A DNA stretch of 64,000 bases, taken from Chitinophaga filiformis. GTDB lineage: Bacteria > Bacteroidota > Bacteroidia > Chitinophagales > Chitinophagaceae. The notes beneath the pieces were generated by a model. That model ran no database searches. It saw only the letters and a list, made by a program, of their open reading frames with translations, and was not told the DNA's origin. The stretch spans positions 7,419,001-7,483,000 of the forward strand of contig NZ_CP095855.1 of NCBI RefSeq assembly GCF_023100805.1, read 5' to 3'. Position 1 is the stretch's first letter; each line of letters opens with the position of its first letter. The position numbers were made by a program, and so were the translations under genes. This document shows positions 42,248-53,100 of this stretch, one piece after another.

Positions 42248-44767
42248 TCATACGTACAGGGATAAATAAGCAGCTGTTTCACTCTTTTTATTTTTGGCAA
42301 CCGCCGCCGGTATTCCTTCAGCAACGATCTTTCCGCCCTGTTCGCCGGCCCCCGGCCCAATGTCGATCACCCAATCGCTCTGCGCAATAACGTGCATGTC
42401 GTGCTCAACAACGATCACCGTATTGCCCGCATCTACCAGCGAATTTAATTGCACCATCAGTTTCTCTACATCTGCCGGGTGCAATCCTGTCGTCGGTTCA
42501 TCCAGCACATAAAGCGTATCGCCACGCTGCGAACGCTGCAATTCCGTTGCCAGTTTGATGCGTTGTGCCTCACCGCCTGATAATTCTGTAGCAGGCTGAC
42601 CTAACCTTAAATAACCTAAGCCTACCTGTCGAACAACATTAAGGCTACGCCGCAAGATCTCCTCTTCTTCAAAAAACTCCCACGCAACATCTACCGGCAT
42701 CGCAAGTACTTCAGCAATATTCTTATCCTTGTATTTTATTTCGAGCGTTTTGTCGTTGTAGCGCGTGCCGTGGCAGGTAGGACAGGGGGAATACACGCTT
42801 GGCAAGAACAACAATTCTACCATTACGAAGCCTTCACCGGCGCAATGTGGACAACGGCCCTTGGCTACGTTAAACGAAAAACGGCCTGCATCGTAATGAC
42901 GCGCTTTCGCCATTTTCGTTGCTGCAAAAAGTTTACGCACATGGTCAAATAAGCCGGTGTACGTAGCAAGATTAGACCTGGGTGTACGGCCGATCGGTTT
43001 TTGATCCACCCGTACCATGCGTTTAACCCGTTCCATACCTTCCGTTATCCGCCCTGAAGAAAGAACTGTTTCTTCCTGAAGTAAATCCTGTTGATCTTCA
43101 GTTGGAGGATCTATTTCCTGGCCAAGCTGCGCTGCAACGAGTTCTATAAGCGCCTGGCTGACAAGGCTGCTTTTACCTGAGCCGGAAATACCTGTCACAC
43201 TCGTCAAAACGCCTAAGGGAAAAGAAACATCCAGGTTGCTGAGATTATTGCGGGAAACTCCTTCCAAACGTAGCCAGCTTGTCGTAGTACGTGCAGTTCG
43301 TTTAGGCGGGATTGCCTGTGCTATATATCGCCGGGTAACAGAGGTTTCCACTTTCTGCAACCCGCTTAAAGGCCCGCTGTATAGAATTTCACCACCGTTA
43401 ACACCAGCGGCAGGACCGACATCTACCACCCAGTCAGCGTGCCGAATGATATCCACTTCATGCTCGACTACGAAAAGCGAATTGCCAGCGTCTTTCAGCT
43501 TATCCAGCGCGCGCAGCAATGCTTCAGTATCCGCCGGATGAAGGCCCGCAGAAGGTTCATCGAGAACATACACAACGCCGAATAAATTTGAACGTACCTG
43601 CGTTGCAAGCCGTAGTCTTTGCAACTCACCCGGTGACAGCGTAGGCGTGCTGCGTTCCGGCGTAAGGTAGCCAAGGCCGAGATCAAGCATTATAGACAGC
43701 CTTGCCACGAGATCTTCCGCAATACGTTGAGCCACCATTGCTTTTTCAGGGTGCAGTTCATTTATTTTATCAAACGATGCCTGTCTGGCATAAGGACTAA
43801 AAATTTTATTAAGCTCATACAATTGAAGGCGCGATATCTCTGTAATATCATAGCCGGCAAATTTTACAGACAGAGATTCTTTTTTTAACCTTTTACCATT
43901 GCACACCGGGCAATCTGCCCCCGTCATAAACTGCATTACCCGCTTTTTCATTAGCTGGCTTTGCGTATTCGCGAAGGTCTGCATTACATACCGCTTAGCA
44001 CCTGTGAACGTGCCCATGTAGCTCGGCTCCAATTTTTGGTTCAGCGCCTTCTTCATTTCTTTTGCAGAAAGGCCTGAATACACAGGAACGGTTGGCTGTT
44101 CGTCTGTAAATAGTATCCACTCACGGTCTTTCTTCGGCAGATCACGCCAGGGCTTATCTACATCATAGCCCAGCGTCATCAGTATCTCGCGCAGGTTTTG
44201 CCCCTGCCAGGCTGTAGGCCACGCAGCAATGGCCCGTTCACGGATCGTGAGACTGTCGTCCGGTACCATCGATTTTTCGGTCACATCATAGATACGGCCA
44301 AGCCCGTGACAGTTGGGACAGGCCCCTTCGGGTGTATTCGGTGAAAAGCCTTCAGCGTAGATGATCGATTGTCCTTTGGGATAGTCGCCTGCCCTTGAAA
44401 ACAACATACGGAGCAGGTTGGATAGCGTTGTTACACTACCAACAGAAGAACGTGTGGTTACTGCACCGCGTTGTTGTTGTAAGGCAACAGCAGGAGGCAG
44501 ACCTTCGATTTCATCCACTTCAGGGACGGACATCTGGTTAAATAACCGTCTTGCATAAGGTGAGACTGATTCCAGGTAACGGCGTTGTGCTTCAGCATAC
44601 AAAGTTCCGAATGCCAGCGAAGATTTACCTGAACCCGATACGCCTGTGAAAACAACCAGCGCATTACGCGGTATGTCAACATTGATATTTTTAAGATTGT
44701 GTTCCCTTGCACCCCGCACGCGAACAAAATCGCCAGCCGATGCTTTTTTAGATTGCCCTTCCTTCAT
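42248..44767 (-). CDS. UvrA-like ABC ATPase (copy 2)
   Basis: An 839-residue double ABC ATPase of the UvrA family, about 100 residues shorter than canonical UvrA. Walker A GVSGSGKSS (about 36-44), zinc site CPNCHGLGR/CPVCNGKR, signature LSPGELQRLRL (Gly-Gly replaced by Pro-Gly) with YVLDEPSAGLHP. Second half: GISGSGKSS, zinc module CPHCAGEG...CPTCHGTRY, signature LSGGEAQRIKL and YVLDEPTTGLHP. The unusual first signature and shortened interaction domain place it with UvrA2-like/drug-resistance UvrA homologues. It is only distantly similar to copy 1 at 25.6 kb, so this is not a recent duplication. Confidence 0.9.
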   Translation of the reverse strand: MKEGQSKKASAGDFVRVRGAREHNLKNINVDIPRNALVVFTGVSGSGKSSLAFGTLYAEAQRRYLESVSPYARRLFNQMSVPEVDEIEGLPPAVALQQQRGAVTTRSSVGSVTTLSNLLRMLFSRAGDYPKGQSIIYAEGFSPNTPEGACPNCHGLGRIYDVTEKSMVPDDSLTIRERAIAAWPTAWQGQNLREILMTLGYDVDKPWRDLPKKDREWILFTDEQPTVPVYSGLSAKEMKKALNQKLEPSYMGTFTGAKRYVMQTFANTQSQLMKKRVMQFMTGADCPVCNGKRLKKESLSVKFAGYDITEISRLQLYELNKIFSPYARQASFDKINELHPEKAMVAQRIAEDLVARLSIMLDLGLGYLTPERSTPTLSPGELQRLRLATQVRSNLFGVVYVLDEPSAGLHPADTEALLRALDKLKDAGNSLFVVEHEVDIIRHADWVVDVGPAAGVNGGEILYSGPLSGLQKVETSVTRRYIAQAIPPKRTARTTTSWLRLEGVSRNNLSNLDVSFPLGVLTSVTGISGSGKSSLVSQALIELVAAQLGQEIDPPTEDQQDLLQEETVLSSGRITEGMERVKRMVRVDQKPIGRTPRSNLATYTGLFDHVRKLFAATKMAKARHYDAGRFSFNVAKGRCPHCAGEGFVMVELLFLPSVYSPCPTCHGTRYNDKTLEIKYKDKNIAEVLAMPVDVAWEFFEEEEILRRSLNVVRQVGLGYLRLGQPATELSGGEAQRIKLATELQRSQRGDTLYVLDEPTTGLHPADVEKLMVQLNSLVDAGNTVIVVEHDMHVIAQSDWVIDIGPGAGEQGGKIVAEGIPAAVAKNKKSETAAYLSLYV

Positions 44768-44837
44768 AAATGAATATTACAAACGTTTTGATACTACTAT
44801 AGTTTAAGCTATAGCACTTACAGCAAATACCATACTA

Positions 44838-44980
44838 TCAAAATACGGCGGTTTCGGGTACCGGCATGCTGCCAGATGCCGCCGCCAAAGACCTGGCTTT
44901 TACACCCAGCTCAAAAAGTACTTCGACCATATTTATGCCGGCAGGCCCATCTTTCCCGTGATATGCGCATTATTCAGAAC
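44838..44980 (-). pseudogene. Frameshifted 3' fragment of an oxidoreductase-like gene
   Basis: Minus-strand reading gives NNAHITGKMGLPA, a stop, then in another frame MVEVLFELGVKARSLAAAS and PVPETAVF to a stop at 44838. Restoring one base would join both parts into a single plausible sequence. It looks like the tail of a decayed gene; a saccharopine-dehydrogenase-like or NmrA-like origin is a guess. Confidence 0.3.
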
Positions 44981-45007
44981 CGAAACAGCCTTGATTTGTG
45001 GGCGATT

Positions 45008-46756
45008 TTACCCCCGCATTTCAATAACCCTATTCAGCTCTTGTATCATAGCAGGCCTGCGGGGATATTTACGGCATATTTCCTCTGCAATAGTGATGAC
45101 TTCATCCGTTCCCTCAGGAATAGCTTCAATCACCATTATCATTTTGATAGCCAGATCCGTATATTCCCGACGGTTTCCAACTATATCACCTTTACGCCCA
45201 AAGGCGGGAAGATATAATGCTAACAGCTGTATGGGATAAATATTCACTAAATGATCATGGTACCGTAACAGCCGGTCCAGATCTATTTCCTGGCTCATAA
45301 GACTCAGCAGTCTGTCCCAGTATTTCTCCTCAATATAGATAGGAGCGAGTACATCAAGCAGTAGTGTATCTGGCGAATACCATACTTTTCCCTTATTTTT
45401 TTGATATTGTAGTTCTACACCTGTTATTCTTTCTTCAATATATTTTTCTATTTCCTCTTCCCATTCATCCATGTCGAAGCTACTCTTCCATTGATTGTAA
45501 TAAATCTGATGAAAGCCCCGATCAAAAGCAAAATGTTTTGTATAATACCTTATTGTATCTTTATCGTTTTCTAAAACAGCAATGTGGAGAAGCTCTTCCT
45601 CCCACTGCCTTACCGTTCCCGGATGGTCCTTTTTTCGGGCAAGTTCAATTCCCTCAACTATTAATTGCTTAGCCGAAGAAAGATCGGTCTTTTCTACCAG
45701 GCGCCTAACCTCGCCGCGTCGAATATCAACAATATCTAAATTTTCCCGAAGAAGTGCCTGAGCATCACTAAAATTCCCAATAGCATGTAAGAATGCTACT
45801 TTCCGCACAAGAAAATAATCCTTCCTATAAGAATGCTCGTCTTCTGATGTCTTTTTAATCTGACCATCAATAAAATTCAGATAGGACGCCTGTTCATTTA
45901 ACTTTATGGCAAGGGTAAAATAAACATCCAGCATATCATGTCCAAAATCACCATAATCGAAATATACCGGAAGGCTTACCGCTGATCGTATAAAATCAAA
46001 TATCTCTGCCTGCACATCCGTCATTGCCTTTTCCTCCTCCACGACAACCTTTATCAATGCTATGGCACTATTGATAATATCTCCAATGTATCCACCGGAA
46101 TCATCGCAATAAGTAATAAGGTCGATGACTTCCGTCAATACTGATCTTGCTAAAATAAACGCGTTATGAAAATTGCCCTTTTCTAACAGGCGTCGCCCCT
46201 CATCAAGTAATCCATTAATCTCATTTGCCAATTGTTGAACAGATCTGTAATCAATAAAATCTCCGCCTGAATTGCTCCGTATCAAGCCTTTTAGTTGTTG
46301 GGTATAGCTCTTACCTATATCCATGTCGCCATCTTTATCCGCGAAGTAGCGTTCAAATATAGATTTGAACTTTTGATCGCTTGCAGCATGCGTCAGAATA
46401 AATTCCCGGCATTCTTCTAAACCTATTTTTTGTAATAAGGTCTTAAAATCTTTTTTGGGATCGCCTTTTTGGGGGGCCGGGGCCTTAGATAATTCTTCCT
46501 TCAGCAGAAATAAGACTGCCACAACATGTTTGCAGATGTCACCTTCATACGGGCAATCGCATGAATATGATGCTATGTTGTTCTTTCTGAGCAACCTCAC
46601 CTCCACTTGGTATGTATCGCTTCCCGTCACTTCCGCATACCATAAACCTTCTTCCGTTTCCTCCAGATCAACAACAGCTGCATTCTCATAGTATTCCCTT
46701 CCCCGATGGACGATCTTATCACTTAGTTGTAATTCAAAATTTTTCAATGTGAGCAT
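45008..46756 (-). CDS. SWIM zinc-finger protein
   Basis: A 582-residue cytoplasmic protein. The N-terminal SWIM module (about 45-75) has the CxCx(n)CxH pattern in YSCDCPYEGDICKHVVAVLFLL, a zinc-binding motif often found beside SNF2 helicases or transposase-like proteins. The remainder is helical and repeat-like, with acidic stretches and TPR-like spacing. No helicase gene is next to it, so the partner is unknown. The function is probably nucleic-acid or protein binding; this is known only for the motif. Confidence 0.85.
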   Translation of the reverse strand: MLTLKNFELQLSDKIVHRGREYYENAAVVDLEETEEGLWYAEVTGSDTYQVEVRLLRKNNIASYSCDCPYEGDICKHVVAVLFLLKEELSKAPAPQKGDPKKDFKTLLQKIGLEECREFILTHAASDQKFKSIFERYFADKDGDMDIGKSYTQQLKGLIRSNSGGDFIDYRSVQQLANEINGLLDEGRRLLEKGNFHNAFILARSVLTEVIDLITYCDDSGGYIGDIINSAIALIKVVVEEEKAMTDVQAEIFDFIRSAVSLPVYFDYGDFGHDMLDVYFTLAIKLNEQASYLNFIDGQIKKTSEDEHSYRKDYFLVRKVAFLHAIGNFSDAQALLRENLDIVDIRRGEVRRLVEKTDLSSAKQLIVEGIELARKKDHPGTVRQWEEELLHIAVLENDKDTIRYYTKHFAFDRGFHQIYYNQWKSSFDMDEWEEEIEKYIEERITGVELQYQKNKGKVWYSPDTLLLDVLAPIYIEEKYWDRLLSLMSQEIDLDRLLRYHDHLVNIYPIQLLALYLPAFGRKGDIVGNRREYTDLAIKMIMVIEAIPEGTDEVITIAEEICRKYPRRPAMIQELNRVIEMRG

Positions 46757-46938
46757 GTAGGCAGTGCTTTATTCAGCCGATAAATCGTCCGTAGTTTAAC
46801 TGTTATGGATCAAACCACGGGCATAGATATTCTTTACTATTCCAAAGGTACTGATCATGAACCAAAAATAGCCTTATGGGCGTGGCCTGTGCCATTTGGC
46901 ATGCTTTTTAACCTCTAACAGTTATTAAAAATGCAAGT

Positions 46939-47331
46939 ATGAAAACTAAAACACGCAAAGTATTGATCATTGAAGACGAAGGTGACCTATGCCTGCTTAT
47001 AAATATACTATTGGAAGGCAAGGGAATGGAAATAGAACATGTACAAAGCATTGCCAAAGCTGGGGAATATCTTCTACAGGAAAAGCCTTCTTTAATATTA
47101 TTAGATAATCGCCTGCCTGACGGTTTCGGCATCGACTTTCTTAGCATTGTAAAAAAGGAACACCCTACAACAAAAGTGATCATGATCTCTGGTGTTGACG
47201 CGGCCGCTGAGGATGTAGCTTTAGAAAATGGCGCTGACGCTTTTCTGAAAAAGCCGTTTACCAAAGCACAGTTGCACGAAACGGTTACGGAGTTGCTGAA
47301 AACAGAAGATGCAATTACTTCGCCATCCTAA
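46939..47331 (+). CDS. Single-domain response regulator
   Basis: A 130-residue receiver domain without output domain. Acidic pocket Glu12-Asp13, phospho-acceptor Asp56 in LILLDNRLPDG, Ser in MISG and Lys in FLKKPF. The LPDG after the phospho-site is typical of CheY-like regulators in phosphorelays. No kinase is adjacent; the HisKA_2 kinase at 37.2 kb and others outside the window are candidates. Confidence 0.92.
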   Translation: MKTKTRKVLIIEDEGDLCLLINILLEGKGMEIEHVQSIAKAGEYLLQEKPSLILLDNRLPDGFGIDFLSIVKKEHPTTKVIMISGVDAAAEDVALENGADAFLKKPFTKAQLHETVTELLKTEDAITSPS

Positions 47332-47454
47332 ACTTCCTCCGACACCGTCGCCTTTGCAATTTAAACCCCTGGTGAGATGTGAAGAGTAATTATATCATTT
47401 CAGCTTCGCATTTTAACAACCTATTCAATTTCTCTATTGTAGCTGACTGCTGGT

Positions 47455-47493
47455 ATATTAGCGCCAAATTGACCATCAATTTGGCGCTAATAT
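47455..47493. terminator. 17-bp perfect inverted repeat
   Basis: ATATTAGCGCCAAATTG and its exact complement around a 5-base loop, with further wobble pairs outside. No T-run follows in either direction. It lies between convergent genes, so it may act as a terminator, but the perfect AT-flanked palindrome could also be a protein binding site. Confidence 0.55.
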
Positions 47494-47624
47494 GCTACAA
47501 AAAGAAATATAAAGCCAGAAGCTTTTTGTTTGTCGGCCGATGACGGGTACGTCCCCGATCCCGGCAATTATCCGGAAGTGAATCATTAAATCTGATCAGG
47601 GACAACACTATTTAAACACAAATG

Positions 47625-49373
47625 TTATTTCAAAGTGATCTTACCTATCGCCAGTTTGGTTTTTCCAAACGTACGGTCCGTTTTACCTATCAGATACATT
47701 TCATTGTTAATAATAGACCCTAAACGCGGCATCGCTGTAGGTACCTCCGTGTTGGAGAAGAACTGTTTCCTTGCAAGTTTGCCGGAGATCGCATCGATAT
47801 TCAGTACATAACAATCAGACTTGGCATAACGGTAGATCTTTTTTGCTTTCTGACCAGCCTGCGTAACGCCGGTATTTTTAGGGCTATCATTAAAGATGAC
47901 CTGGATATTGTCATCTGATTGCATAGCACCAAAACCGGAATAAAAAGGCCTGCCTCCCAAATCAAAGTATCCGGTATAACTATAACTGAGACCGAAACCC
48001 ATACTATAAGAAGGACCGGTAATGGATATTGTTTCCCGCTGATCTTTAGGCAGAATCTCGAGCCAGCCAATATCCCCGGTAGCATTGATCTTACACATCA
48101 ACAGATCGCCGGAAAGGTAATGATAAGTGGTAGTTGAGCTTCCGCCTGTCATCATACCAGCAGCACCAGGCGTACCTGCAGTGCTCGAAACAGTCACATA
48201 TTGATGATATTGTTCTGCCAGTATAACCAGTCCATTGTCGGGGGTATAAAAAATGTTCCTGAACTGCATATATTTTGAGAACCCTTCACCTTCATCTTTC
48301 AGTTTATTCAGCCTTTCCCTTTCTTTTCTTTCCTCTTTGTCTTCATCTTTATCATCATCATCATCTTTATCATCATCACCATTGTCTGCAGTTAAAAGGG
48401 AATTATTAATAGCTTTATCACTGGTAGAGATGATCGTCCCGTCGTTTATATTGATCCTCTGCACCAACAGGCCATCAATGGTCTTACCCTTTTTGCTATT
48501 GCTGTAGAATGCGGCCAGCACAAGGTCTTTGTTCTTTTCCTGTACCACTTTCGTACTGTTCAGCCATTTACCGTTGACAGCGGTATTGATTTCCGTCTGC
48601 TGATTTCCTTTTTCGTCATACAGGCGGATGTTGTAATTGGTGAAATCCAGGAATTTCGCTTTCTTCTTTTTACCTTCTTCATATTCATACACCCTTCCTA
48701 CAAGCAGGATCTTATTATTGCTTAGGTACAACAGGTCCTGAAGCTGATATTTCTTTGCCTCAAACTCATTTGTCAGCACTACAGGTTTACCGATTGCCCT
48801 GAAATTTTTATCAAATTCCTGCACCTTGTATTCATTTCTTTCCTTTCCTTTTATGCTGCTCACCAATATGATCCTGGTGCTGTCTGCATTGTAGGTAATT
48901 TTGAAATCAATATCATCGGCCTTCTCCTCTTTCTGCAGGAGGGCTACTTCTTTAAATTCCCCGGTGAGCTCTCCCGTGCCTTTATTTACCGCGGAAGCAT
49001 AAATAGCTTCTGTTCTGTCCCGGCGACTGTAATCAGATGAGATCAGGAACAATTTATCACCAAATGGGAAGAATTGCACGAATTCCTTACCTCTTAGTTC
49101 CTTGTTAAAATCATTCCGGAACACTTCATTTAAATTCTTATCTACTTTTATAAGGGAAGCCGATTCACGGGTGGTGGCAGCTACCACAAAATAACCTTTC
49201 AGGGCCTGGTGACTTTCCTGCAGATAGGCGCCGGTTTTGTCCACGGATATTACTTCCAGGTCGCTACTCCCCTTGCGTAATTTAAATTCTTCCCCCCATT
49301 TGATAGTTGGTTTCTGGGCAAAACAGGTAATACTAAGGCCGATACAGGCCAGCAAAAAACTACAATGTTTCAT
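47625..49373 (-). CDS. Secreted protein of unknown function with acidic insert
   Basis: A 582-residue exported protein. ATG 49373 is chosen because it gives the signal peptide MKHCSFLLACIGLSITCFAQ; the upstream in-frame codons add no sense. The body is beta-rich with repeated strands like KVDKNLNEVFRND, FFPFGDKLFLISSDYS and KILLVGRVYEYEEG, suggesting a beta-propeller. Around residues 335-360 sits a low-complexity insert (DNGDDDKDDDDDKDEDKEER) of Asp, Glu and Lys. No catalytic motif or T9SS domain is visible. Function unknown. Confidence 0.75.
   Translation of the reverse strand: MKHCSFLLACIGLSITCFAQKPTIKWGEEFKLRKGSSDLEVISVDKTGAYLQESHQALKGYFVVAATTRESASLIKVDKNLNEVFRNDFNKELRGKEFVQFFPFGDKLFLISSDYSRRDRTEAIYASAVNKGTGELTGEFKEVALLQKEEKADDIDFKITYNADSTRIILVSSIKGKERNEYKVQEFDKNFRAIGKPVVLTNEFEAKKYQLQDLLYLSNNKILLVGRVYEYEEGKKKKAKFLDFTNYNIRLYDEKGNQQTEINTAVNGKWLNSTKVVQEKNKDLVLAAFYSNSKKGKTIDGLLVQRININDGTIISTSDKAINNSLLTADNGDDDKDDDDDKDEDKEERKERERLNKLKDEGEGFSKYMQFRNIFYTPDNGLVILAEQYHQYVTVSSTAGTPGAAGMMTGGSSTTTYHYLSGDLLMCKINATGDIGWLEILPKDQRETISITGPSYSMGFGLSYSYTGYFDLGGRPFYSGFGAMQSDDNIQVIFNDSPKNTGVTQAGQKAKKIYRYAKSDCYVLNIDAISGKLARKQFFSNTEVPTAMPRLGSIINNEMYLIGKTDRTFGKTKLAIGKITLK
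48335..48380 (-). repeat. Trinucleotide-rich tract coding the acidic insert
   Basis: ATC/TTTATC-type repeats on the plus strand (GAT codons on the coding strand) give runs of Asp. Unit changes would keep the frame, so it can alter insert length without breaking the gene. Confidence 0.55.
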
Positions 49374-50115
49374 TTGTGAAATAGGTATATGATAAATAAT
49401 AATTACACGGCTCCGGGTGGGCACGTCTTTATTTCAAGGTATATTGTCCAATTACTTTTTCGGGCAACAATATAAGACCAGTGTGGTCGAAAAACAAATA
49501 TTTACACATTTTTAAATAAATTAATCTGTTTATCGCCCGTTAAGGTCCGTTATTATGCCCAGTCTGCCACCGGCCGATTATACCGGTTAAATCTTCTTAC
49601 TGATTCCGCAGGCTCATACTCCCGGTCCTTGGCCTCATCTTACACACCATATGAATTATCGCGCTAAGGCATTAACCGGGGTGTTATACTGGTACCTTTA
49701 AAAACAACCCGCATACTAAATACAATGGTTGGCTGTGCTCGCACTCATGCCTGATAATACAGTTTAAATTTCATTTAAGATTGTTTACAATCTGTTTAGT
49801 ATTTATTGACAACTTATTTACTTATTACGCACTATCTTGTCACAAATTAATAGTTACATCAACCAAAAGGAAATCTGTTAAGAACAGATAGTCGAGCAAC
49901 ACAAGGATGGGGATTAATATGTACTGTGGAGCAACATACAGTTATGTAGCTCTATGTACTTTTTTTGACGACAGGTCATGCCAATTATTATTATCAATAA
50001 AAAATCTATGATATCTCAATACCGGGGAAAGCATTAATCAAGCCCGTATTAAATCTGTTGCCGCAGGGCATAATCAACCAATTCGCAATAATCAGCAAGC
50101 ATTAAAATCTAGTTC
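49374..50115. other. Long leader/intergenic region before the second susC
   Basis: About 740 bases without coding sequence. It contains the presumed promoter of the susCD operon and the hairpin listed separately at 49921-49965. A small inverted repeat ATCTGTT/AACAGAT lies at 49873-49889. Confidence 0.5.
49921..49965 (+). terminator. Terminator-like hairpin in the susC leader
   Basis: Imperfect long stem from GTAC at 49921 to GTAC near 49958 (inner part GAGCAACATA/TATGTAGCTC around CAGT), followed by seven T residues, about 150 bases before the susC start. It may attenuate the operon or end a small leader RNA. Confidence 0.45.
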
Positions 50116-53100
50116 ATGACTGTTAATTTGACAAAATACAGCTACGGCTGTAGTGTGCTATTAACGCTCGTCTTCACCCTCATGTCCGTATTCGCCAGGG
50201 CACAGGGCACAGACGCGCGTGTAAGTATTGCCGGGACCATTAAGGACGGAGGAGACGGCACCTTCCTTCCCGGCGTATCCATCAGTATCTCCGAATCCAA
50301 GGCAGGTACAGTTTCAAATATAGACGGAGGTTTTACTATTAAAGCCAACGTAGGTAGTACGCTGACGTTTTCGATTGTAGGGTATCTGCCTTTTACTTAT
50401 AAAGTGAAAGGTCCCGACGCCAATGTGTCCATTGTACTGCGGCGCGATAAAACAGATCTTAAAGATGTAGTGGTTATTGGTTACCAGGAAGCATCCCGTA
50501 AAACTGTAACAGCTTCTGTTACCTCTGTAAATCCAAAAAACCTGCTGGATGTTCCAACACCTTCACTGGACGCACTTCTACAAGGTCGCGCTCCTGGTCT
50601 GGATGTTCAGAACTTTTCCGGTGAGCCCGGCGTAAGAAGTAACGTGGTAATGCGTGGTAACACAGCGGTGAGCAGGAATATCAACAGTGATTTCACTACT
50701 GCCCAGGGTAAAGCAAGTCTCGCCCGCGCATTGAGTGGTCCCTTATATGTAATTGATGGTGTGCCGCAAAGCACTGAAGATATCGCTGCTATCAATTATG
50801 GTAGCGGTACCAATACGGACGCATTGGCGGGTATTGCCGTAAATGATATCCAGAGCATTGACATCTTAAAAGACGCCTCTGCTGCGGCCATTTATGGTTC
50901 AAGAGGCGCCGGTGGTGTGATCATCATCACTACCAAGCGTGGTATTACCGGTAAGCCGAAGATTGATTTCTCTGCCTATCATGGTATCACTGATATGCCA
51001 AGCCTTGATAAAATAGTGATCGGGGCGGAAGAGCGCAGAGGTAAGATGGCGCTGATCCAGCACTATGGGCAATATTTAAACCTGCAGAACATTCCCCAGA
51101 TCCTGACTGACAGCCTGAACCCTGCATTTAACAACGCAAATGACTACCAGGGACAGCTCTATCAAACAGGTCAGGTTGGTAACTATGATCTCTCTGTAAG
51201 CGGAGGAACTAATCTTGTCAACTACAGGTACTCCCTTAACTATTATGACGAAGAGGGCATCATTAAGAAATCCGGTTTTAAGCGATATAGTTTCAGCAGC
51301 AATACAGGTTTGAATTTATCTCCAAAACTGAATATCAACACCATTATCCGTTATTCCAGATCAGACAGACCAAGGTCTATCAATGATCTGTCGGGCGGTT
51401 ATGGTCCTTTTAATGGCGGTTACTATGCTTCCAGTCCATTACCATCATCAACATTATATTTATCACCTGCAAATGCCGCCTTTATTTTTGGTAATACCAC
51501 CAATCAGACAGACCGTAACTCAGATGATAACCTGTCTATCAGTCCTGTAATTGACTGGAAGATCTCCAAGAAATTCAGTTTCAACACGGTAATATCCTAC
51601 TCTGCGCATTCAGCACGTTCGGATTCATACACCCCGGGCGCAGTGAGGAGAGACGGAACGGGTGCTGCATCCAGCTTCGTTGAAAACAGGAACAACTACC
51701 TGTTAAGTAATGCCCTGCAATACACCACAGGATTTGGTCAGCACCATACCCTGAACCTCCTGCTGGGTCAGAATACGGAATATATGGAATACAGGGCTAC
51801 GATATCAAAAGCAGTAGGTATTCCAAATGACCAGATCCGGACGGTTACCGTACTGGACAAGAACCTGGCTGAAACCAGCAGCGACCTGTTGCAGAGTGGT
51901 ATTCAGACCGGTTTCCTGCGTGTGAACTATGGCTTTAAAGGACGTTATTTATTGTCTGCCGTAATGAACGCGGATGCGTCTTCCCGTTTTGGTAAAAACA
52001 ACCGTTGGGGTTATTTCCCATCAGTGTCTGCAGGTTGGGTGGTTAGTGATGAGCCATGGCTGAAAAGCAAGAGCAGCTGGCTTACTTTGCTGAAACTGCG
52101 TGCAAGTTATGGTGAAACCGGCCGTCAGCCGGATGGTGGCGACAACTACCTGTCTTATAACACCTACAACATTGGCGCCGGTGCTTTCCCTGGTAGCACC
52201 AACCCTGCTACAGGCGCCAACCAGTCATTAACTTACAATGGTGTTCCTGCTATCTCCCTCAATTTCGATAAAGGCCTTTCCAATCCAAATCTTAGCTGGG
52301 AAAAAACAAGCCAGTCTAACATTGGCCTGGACCTCACTTTATTGAACGGACGATTCAGCGTGGTAACAGATGCCTATGTGAAAAGCACACATGGTGGGAT
52401 CTTTACACTGGCAGTGCCTATTACTACCGGTTATTCCACTAACACGGCCAATGCCATTGGTGTGAGGAACACAGGGGTGGAAATGCAGTTCATTGCCAAT
52501 GTCTTTGCACCGGCTAAACCATTCCAGTGGCAGTTCCTGTTAAACATCGCCCACAACGATAATATCATCACCTCATTGCCAAATGGTGGCCGTGACATCT
52601 ATCTCGATAAATACCTGTTGAGACAAGGTCAGCCTATTAACACTTACAATACATTTAAAGCAACCGGCATCTATAAAACTGATGCTGATGTACCGGTGAA
52701 CCCTGTAACAGGTGCGGCACTGAACTTCTATGGTTATCCATTCAAAGGTGGCGACCCGATCTGGCAGGACTCCAATGGTGACGGTGTACTGGACGCAACA
52801 GACTATGTCCCTACCGGCAATCCGAATCCAAAACTGACTGGCGGTTTCAGTAACACATTCAGTTATAAAAGATTCACGCTGGACATCTTCTGTACTTTCA
52901 CTGCCGGCCGCCAGATCTACAATGACTACTTAGCCGGAAGATTGTCCCAGCTGGTACCTACGGATGATGGCGATTCAAATCCCCTGCACTCCATCAGTAC
53001 GCACTCGCTACCTGACCTGAGTGGTATCAATTACTGGTATAATCCGGGTGATAACGCACAGTATCCTTCCCTGAGCTCTGTAACGGGTACCCGTTATAAA

